Assembly (NCBI RefSeq): GCF_003966915.1 | Contig: NZ_AP018150.1 | Span: forward strand, 992,001-1,056,000 | Direction: 5' to 3' | Origin: Mycoavidus cysteinexigens | Lineage (GTDB): Bacteria; Pseudomonadota; Gammaproteobacteria; Burkholderiales; Burkholderiaceae | DNA: 64,000 bases | In this document: positions 57,826 to 64,000 of the stretch, one piece after another | How positions within the stretch are numbered: position 1 is the first letter of the stretch | How the letters are laid out: each line of letters begins with the position of its first letter | Notes under the pieces: model-generated | What the model was told of the DNA's origin: nothing | The model's input: only the letters and a program-made list of their open reading frames with translations | Databases searched by the model: none | Translations under genes and position numbers: made by a program

Positions 57826-59415
57826 ATGCAAATGCATGACAAAATTTTAATTCTCGATTTTGGTTCGCAGTTTACCCAGCTTATCGCGCGCCGTGTGCGC
57901 GAGGCTCATGTATATGCGGAAATTCATCCTTGTGATGTAGACCCAGCTTTTATTCGGGATTTTGCGCCAAAAGGCATTATTTTATCGGGTGGCCCCAACT
58001 CAGTGACCGGGGCGGATACGCCGCGTGCGCCGCAGGTTGTGTTTGAATTGGGTGTGCCTGTGTTGGGGATTTGCTACGGCATGCAGACGATGGCCGAGCA
58101 GCTTGGCGGTAAGGTCGAGCACGGTCATGTGGGAGAATTTGGTTATGCAGAAATTCTAGCGCATAGTCATGCCAAACTCTTGCACGGTCTAGAAGATTTT
58201 CATACGGATGCGGGCCAAGGCGTGCTTAAAGTATGGATGAGCCATGGCGATAAAGTAAACGCAATGCCGCCCGGATTTACGCTGATTGCGTCAACGGATG
58301 CCTGTCCGATTGCGGCTATGGCAGATGACGCTAGGCGTTTTTATGGGGTTCAGTTTCATCCAGAAGTGACCCATACGCCGCAGGGCAAAGCGCTTCTTAC
58401 GCGTTTTGTGCGTGAGGTGTGCGGCGCGCGTGCTGATTGGATTATGGGCGATTATGTCGAGGAAGCCATACAATGGATTCGCCGGCAGGTCGGCAATGAG
58501 CGAGTGATTTTAGCCATTTCTGGCGGAGTCGATTCCTCGGTCGCGGCAGCTTTGCTGCATAAGGCGATTGGTGCGCAACTAACCTGCGTATTCGTCGATC
58601 ATGGTCTACTGCGGCTGAATGAAGCGGAGCAGGTCATGGAGACCTTTGCAAATCACCTGGGGGTGAATGTTATCCATGTCAATGCAAGCGAAACCTTTTT
58701 GCAGAAGCTGACCGGCGTAACTGACCCTGAGCAAAAGCGTAAAATTATCGGCGCGGAGTTTGTCGAAATATTTCAGCACGAAGCCCAGCAGTTGGTTGAT
58801 GCGAAATGGCTTGCGCAAGGCACGATTTATCCAGATGTGATCGAATCGGCTGGTAGCAACAAACCAGGCGCAGCGAAAATCAAAAGCCATCATAATGTAG
58901 GGGGGCTGCCCGAAACCTTGCATTTGAAGTTGCTCGAGCCTTTGCGTGAACTGTTTAAAGATGAGGTACGTGAATTAGGCATTGCACTGGGCTTGCCAGC
59001 GGCGATGGTTTATCGTCATCCATTCCCGGGCCCAGGTTTAGGCGTGCGGATTTTAGGTGAAGTTAAACGCGAATATGCCGCTTTGCTGGCGCAGGCCGAT
59101 GCAATTTTTATCGATGCGTTGCGCAATACGATCGATCCGCACACAGGCAAGTCATGGTATGAGCTCACCAGCCAGGCGTTTGCGGTTTTTCTGCCGGTTA
59201 AAAGCGTTGGCGTAATGGGTGATGCGCGTACCTATGAATATGTTGTGGCGCTGCGCGCAGTGCAAACGCAAGACTTTATGACCGCACATTGGGCGCATCT
59301 GCCGCATGAATTATTGGGCCAGATCTCAAACCGGATCATTAATGAAGTGCGTGGCGTTAATCGTGTGGTTTATGATATTTCGGGTAAGCCGCCGGCGACT
59401 ATTGAATGGGAATGA
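57826..59415 (+). CDS. guaA: GMP synthase (glutamine-hydrolysing)
   Basis: 529 residues. The GATase domain has the catalytic Cys in [17 protein letters not shown] and the His/Glu pair [11 protein letters not shown]; the synthetase part has the PP-motif [15 protein letters not shown]. The conserved end PPATIEWE is intact. Zero-gap operon with guaB. Its 3' end is a known target for P4-type integrases, and an integrase stub follows 301 bases on. Confidence 0.97.
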   Translation: MQMHDKILILDFGSQFTQLIARRVREAHVYAEIHPCDVDPAFIRDFAPKGIILSGGPNSVTGADTPRAPQVVFELGVPVLGICYGMQTMAEQLGGKVEHGHVGEFGYAEILAHSHAKLLHGLEDFHTDAGQGVLKVWMSHGDKVNAMPPGFTLIASTDACPIAAMADDARRFYGVQFHPEVTHTPQGKALLTRFVREVCGARADWIMGDYVEEAIQWIRRQVGNERVILAISGGVDSSVAAALLHKAIGAQLTCVFVDHGLLRLNEAEQVMETFANHLGVNVIHVNASETFLQKLTGVTDPEQKRKIIGAEFVEIFQHEAQQLVDAKWLAQGTIYPDVIESAGSNKPGAAKIKSHHNVGGLPETLHLKLLEPLRELFKDEVRELGIALGLPAAMVYRHPFPGPGLGVRILGEVKREYAALLAQADAIFIDALRNTIDPHTGKSWYELTSQAFAVFLPVKSVGVMGDARTYEYVVALRAVQTQDFMTAHWAHLPHELLGQISNRIINEVRGVNRVVYDISGKPPATIEWE

Positions 59416-59463
59416 TTTGACGTTCAGCAAAGGCTGGCGCTAAGCAGCACGAAACACCCCGTA

Positions 59464-59488
59464 AGCCCGCGTCACTGCGGGCTTTTTT
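59464..59488 (+). terminator. Intrinsic terminator after guaA
   Basis: A 7-bp perfect stem (AGCCCGC, GCGGGCT) with six-base loop is followed by six T residues. It ends the guaBA transcript. Confidence 0.88.
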
Positions 59489-59716
59489 GCGTCTGCGTTT
59501 AGCATTTTCTGGCACAAAATAGCAGCTTCAAGCATCATTTTTTCATGGCATTTTGCATGGTATTATTTTTTTCAACATCATGACGAATGCTCAATACCAT
59601 GCCACGATTTTCCAACGTCTCATGGTATTGAAATGGCTCAAGTCCTTTTTTTATAAGGATTTGAGGGGTGAAAAAAAGCAATTATTCGATCATGGTATTT
59701 TTAACCCTATGAAAAA
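59489..59716. promoter_or_regulatory. Integrase upstream region with 9-bp CATGGTATT motifs
   Basis: Four exact copies of CATGGTATT occur at 59556-59564, 59593-59601 (inverted), 59621-59629 and 59691-59699. A stem CTCAAGTCCT with AGGATTTGAG (about 59637-59666) lies between. Placed between the guaA 3' end and an integrase start, these may be arm-type integrase sites or an operator of the integrase promoter. Confidence 0.5.
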
Positions 59717-59797
59717 ATGCTTACCGATACGAAGCTGCGTAATCTCAAACCAAAGGACAAACTCTATAAGGTGAAAGACCGTGACGGCCTTTATGTG
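59717..59797 (+). pseudogene. Tyrosine recombinase (P4-type integrase), N-terminal stub
   Basis: The 27 codons MLTDTKLRNLKPKDKLYKVK and DRDGLYV match the DUF4102 N-terminus of P4-like integrases (LTD.K.RN.KPKDK.YK..D..GLYL). Homology stops exactly at 59797, and an 18-bp inverted repeat starts at 59798. The frame continues into antisense transposase sequence, so no catalytic domain exists. It marks a guaA-associated island whose integrase was broken. Confidence 0.75.
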
Positions 59798-60881
<1,084 letters not shown>

Positions 60882-63800
60882 TTGCTTAACTTCATCGCTG
60901 GAATGCGTCCGTCATCGCCCGCCCTGTCTTCACCGCGTCTAGGTATATCCTCGCAGCATCTTTTAGGCGAAGCGCGAGCATATAAAACCGTAGAAAATTT
61001 AGAGGAAGCCAAAAAATCGTACGAAAAGGCGGTAGAACAAGCTAAAACCGAACAGGAAAGAAATCCTGGTGATTTAAAAGCAAAAAGAACCTTCGATACG
61101 ATACGTGAGGAATACTTCACTTTTTTAAGTGGGCTTCCATTAAGTGAGCGTCAAGAGCAAGGGACAGCGGCTAACCAGGAAAAAAGCAAGCAGGTGGATT
61201 ATCTGTTTGAAAAGGCGCTGTCGACATTGAGCTTCTTAGAGTTGTCCAATACAACTAGCCTGTTCCTGGTGTATGCGCACGACAATCCAGCATATGGAAA
61301 GGCGGATGCACAGACGTCTAAATATTTAATCGAGAAATTATCTCAAATCCGAGTCAACCTGTACTCCGATCAAACGCCGATGGGGCAAGCGCATTCAAGA
61401 GCCTCGGAAGCGTTAAAAGAGAACGGCAAACTGGAAGATATCTTAACCAGTCAGCTCTGTTTGTTGCCGACTCGATTGAGAGACGATGTGGAGCCGGTCC
61501 ATAAGGTGGTGGTGTGTTGCTCTGAGGTATTAGAAAAATACCTGAAAGAATGGCCATACTACGACAGTTTTTATCAGCAACTCCGAGTTGCCTATCGCAA
61601 AGATAGTGAACAACGGAGCACTTCAGCCATTCGCGAAGTGGTCAGAACATTTTCACAAGAGCCAAACTATAAGATAGGTTTCCATCATGTATTGACGGAA
61701 ATGGCTTTTTTGCGAATCCGAGCCGAGCAACGCGAAGATCAGCACGGCATTATTCCGGTTTCGTTAACCCCAAAGAGCGCTAAGCAATGCCTAAAGGATG
61801 TTATTTCCCAGACCACGGTTCGCATGGAGGATATTCCTCGATTTGAGGCGAAAGCCCGAGCAGGGCAAGAAGTGTACCCGAATCAAAGCCGGCACCTAGT
61901 GCTGTTTAAGTTAATCGAGCGACTTTTAGTGAGCAGTGGTGAGGCGAAAACGTTTCTAAACAAATTTTGGCAGGGATATAGCGCGTGTATTTCCCGACTA
62001 GAGAGTGGGTCTTCACCGCTTGGCTGGTCTGAGTTTGTCAAGCTCGTAGACGACATCTTCGGCGACATACAAAGGACGCTGCATAACGAACTCGCCCTTA
62101 CCGTGCAGCAACAACACCAACAACTTAAGCATCAGCAAGGAATAGAGTTGAGATCGAAGAAAGAGCCGCTGGCGATCTTAGGTGAAAATATCGAAGAAGA
62201 ATATTTCGCGGCTTGGGAAGAGCCGGGGGAAATTCAGGATGGCCTGGCGATGTATGTTGTCCCGCACGCGACGACCATCACGGATAGACAGACCACTTTT
62301 AATTTAGAGGAAGCCGTTAGGGTCTTTCTGACGCAAAAGAATGATTCTGGTCAGAAAACGCAGGTGCTGCTGCTGCAGGGAAAAGCGGGGGCAGGAAAAT
62401 CGACGTTTAACCGACAGTTGGCGCGCCGCTTGTGGCGAGAATACAGTGCCGCGCCTGCTCCGGATAAGCTACCAATCCCGCTTTATATTTCTTTGCCAAC
62501 GGTGAAAGAGCCGAACGAAAATCTGATCGGCCAGTATTTATCGAAGAAGTGCGGTTTTTCGCCGGAGCAGATCGAAGTCTTGCGCCAAAGCCAGCGCTTT
62601 ATTTTGATTTTGGATGGCTATGATGAAATTCCGGCGGAACACCGCAACTTATATGCCGATGAAAAACTAGACAAATGGCAAGCTAAAATCATGATCAGTA
62701 GCCGGCCTGAGTATTTATCAGAAGGCTATCAAAACCATTTTCAGCCGCGAGGTTATTCGCGCTCTTTGCTGGAGTATGAGCTTGCCCCGTTTTCGGAACA
62801 AGTGATTGAGAACTATATTGATCAGTATGTTAAGCATGCTCGCCCCCCGTGGAATGCGCAAGCCTATCGAGACGCATTAGACCGTATTCCCAATGTCAAA
62901 GAGTTATTAGGCACGCCCTTTTTGCTCAAAATGGCCTTGATTGTTCTGCCCACACTAGAAGACGCAACACAGGGCCTAACGCGTATCAAGTTATATGAGC
63001 AGTTTATGCGTACTTGGTTTGAGCGTTCTCTCGCTCGTCTAGATGGGATCCGATTGACGCAGGCCCAGAAGACGGCTTTTCAGCGCTTAAAAGAAGAAGG
63101 CTTTACCGAGCATAGCGAGCGTTTTAACGCCGATTTTGCGCTGGCGATGTATGAGGCCAAAACAACCGTCGCGGAGTATTCAGCCATCCCTCGCAGAGGG
63201 GCGCCACAAAATAAACAGTACGAGGCCTTTCTGAGCAGCAAAGATGAAGAGAAAAATCTACTGCGTTTTAGTGCGCCGCTGATTCGTCAGAACCAACACT
63301 ATCGATTTATTCATAAATCGATTCAAGATTATTTAGTGGCGCGAGCCGTGTGGGAAGAGCTCGAAAACTCAAGCGGACGGGATGTGTCCATGGGTGTGGA
63401 GCCGCTGAGCGGGATCAAAGCGATGCGCCTGTTATTGGAAGAACTCGACGCTTCCATTCAGGTGGATTCATCCGCGTTATTGAACCACTTCAATTTAGTG
63501 GAAGATTTAGCCATCCAAGGCTTTTTAGTCGAGCGTCTTCAACAGAACAGAGCACTGGTGAAGCCATTGTTGGCCTGGATCAAAGCCTCAACGACCGAAA
63601 AAAGCGCGAGCACAGCAGCAGCCAACGCCATCACGATCTTAGTCAAAGCAGAGGTGCCGTTTACGAGAGCGGATTTAAAGAGGATTCGAATTGTTGGAGC
63701 CGATCTCAGTTATGGGATATTTGATCACACGCAATTTTCGGGGGCAGATCTCCGGAAGGTCAACTTGCAAGGGGTTTGGCTGCGCGGTGCAGATTTAAGC

Positions 63801-64000
63801 GGCGCACAGATGGAAGCGGTGCAGTTTGGGGAAAAGCCTTCTTTACTGCTTGCAGCAGGTGTTAGAGCGTGCTGTTATTCACCCGATGGACGCTGGTTAG
63901 CTGTCACACAGGACTATACCATCCAGCTGTATGATGCGCACGCCCTGGAACTTATCTACACCTTCGAAGGACATATCTCGATGGTCAATAGCGTGGTGTT
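60882..64000 (+). CDS. NACHT-pentapeptide-WD40 STAND protein (gene 4, 3' end outside window)
   Basis: The frame is open without a stop from a TTG at 60882, which has AGGAG six bases upstream; ATG 60903 is in frame. An in-frame stop precedes it. About 1039 residues are visible. An N-terminal helical region (about 1-430) is unlike genes 2 and 3 in detail. The pre-NACHT motif EPLAILGENI and LAMYV is shared. Walker A GKAGAGKST at 500-508, Walker B FILILDGYDEI at 573-583, then SRPEYL, and FIHKSIQDYLVARAV. Pentapeptide repeats cover about 930-985. The first degenerate blade (CCYSPDGRWLAV) and the start of the first canonical blade (TFEGHISMVNSVV) are at the edge. It is the cargo of the guaA-linked island; function inferred as for the paralogues. 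Confidence 0.85.
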   Translation, partial: MLNFIAGMRPSSPALSSPRLGISSQHLLGEARAYKTVENLEEAKKSYEKAVEQAKTEQERNPGDLKAKRTFDTIREEYFTFLSGLPLSERQEQGTAANQEKSKQVDYLFEKALSTLSFLELSNTTSLFLVYAHDNPAYGKADAQTSKYLIEKLSQIRVNLYSDQTPMGQAHSRASEALKENGKLEDILTSQLCLLPTRLRDDVEPVHKVVVCCSEVLEKYLKEWPYYDSFYQQLRVAYRKDSEQRSTSAIREVVRTFSQEPNYKIGFHHVLTEMAFLRIRAEQREDQHGIIPVSLTPKSAKQCLKDVISQTTVRMEDIPRFEAKARAGQEVYPNQSRHLVLFKLIERLLVSSGEAKTFLNKFWQGYSACISRLESGSSPLGWSEFVKLVDDIFGDIQRTLHNELALTVQQQHQQLKHQQGIELRSKKEPLAILGENIEEEYFAAWEEPGEIQDGLAMYVVPHATTITDRQTTFNLEEAVRVFLTQKNDSGQKTQVLLLQGKAGAGKSTFNRQLARRLWREYSAAPAPDKLPIPLYISLPTVKEPNENLIGQYLSKKCGFSPEQIEVLRQSQRFILILDGYDEIPAEHRNLYADEKLDKWQAKIMISSRPEYLSEGYQNHFQPRGYSRSLLEYELAPFSEQVIENYIDQYVKHARPPWNAQAYRDALDRIPNVKELLGTPFLLKMALIVLPTLEDATQGLTRIKLYEQFMRTWFERSLARLDGIRLTQAQKTAFQRLKEEGFTEHSERFNADFALAMYEAKTTVAEYSAIPRRGAPQNKQYEAFLSSKDEEKNLLRFSAPLIRQNQHYRFIHKSIQDYLVARAVWEELENSSGRDVSMGVEPLSGIKAMRLLLEELDASIQVDSSALLNHFNLVEDLAIQGFLVERLQQNRALVKPLLAWIKASTTEKSASTAAANAITILVKAEVPFTRADLKRIRIVGADLSYGIFDHTQFSGADLRKVNLQGVWLRGADLSGAQMEAVQFGEKPSLLLAAGVRACCYSPDGRWLAVTQDYTIQLYDAHALELIYTFEGHISMVNSVV

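Overview
The window looks like a chromosome segment of a fungus-associated Burkholderiaceae bacterium, most likely Mycoavidus or a Candidatus Glomeribacter relative. This placement is inference. It rests on Burkholderia-type gene order (rpsP-rimM-trmD-rplS; rsgA/M48/orn/pmbA; folA-thyA-dusA-lexA; rpsB-tsf-pyrH-frr-uppS-cdsA-dxr-bamA-skp-lpxD-fabZ-lpxA-lpxB-rnhB; ppsR/ppsA; smpB/ratA-rnfH-guaB-guaA), on only moderate GC, and on an unusual load of eukaryote-like repeat proteins and insertion-sequence debris. No rRNA, tRNA or CRISPR array was found.

Layout. 1-3.5 kb: end of a HipA-like kinase, then NACHT-pentapeptide-WD40 gene 1. 3.7-4.9 kb: a radical SAM gene behind a near-consensus LexA box. 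5-14.3 kb: ribosomal and tRNA-modification operon, a CobD-like membrane protein, a lipoprotein, rsgA, an M48 protease, orn, pmbA and a small F-box-like gene. 14.3-27.7 kb: an accessory block bounded by a perfect 49-bp inverted repeat, holding two giant NACHT-WD40 genes (1816 and 1783 residues), an IS110/IS1111-type element and an IS256 remnant. 27.7-52.5 kb: housekeeping genes for folate and thymidylate, SOS control, translation, UMP and undecaprenyl-PP synthesis, CDP-DAG, MEP pathway, outer-membrane assembly, lipid A and PEP synthase; rseP is missing between dxr and bamA. 52.5-55.4 kb: an AT-rich tandem duplication of a lipoprotein gene plus the 3' end of smpB. 55.5-59.5 kb: ratA-rnfH-guaB-guaA. 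59.5 kb to the end: a broken genomic island at the guaA 3' end (integrase stub, truncated IS110 transposase, fourth NACHT-WD40 gene running off the window).

The most striking content is the set of four STAND-type proteins: N-terminal sensor or helical region, a conserved pre-NACHT motif, NACHT ATPase, pentapeptide linker, and WD40 blades in multiples of seven (7, 14, 14, fourth incomplete). One carries twelve almost identical 42-residue blades that differ mainly at a few positions, which appear to be the same positions that vary in fungal HET-E/HET-D/HET-R incompatibility receptors. The genes share parts in a mosaic way and sit among mobile-element boundaries, suggesting a diversifying recognition or effector family in a bacterium that lives inside fungi.
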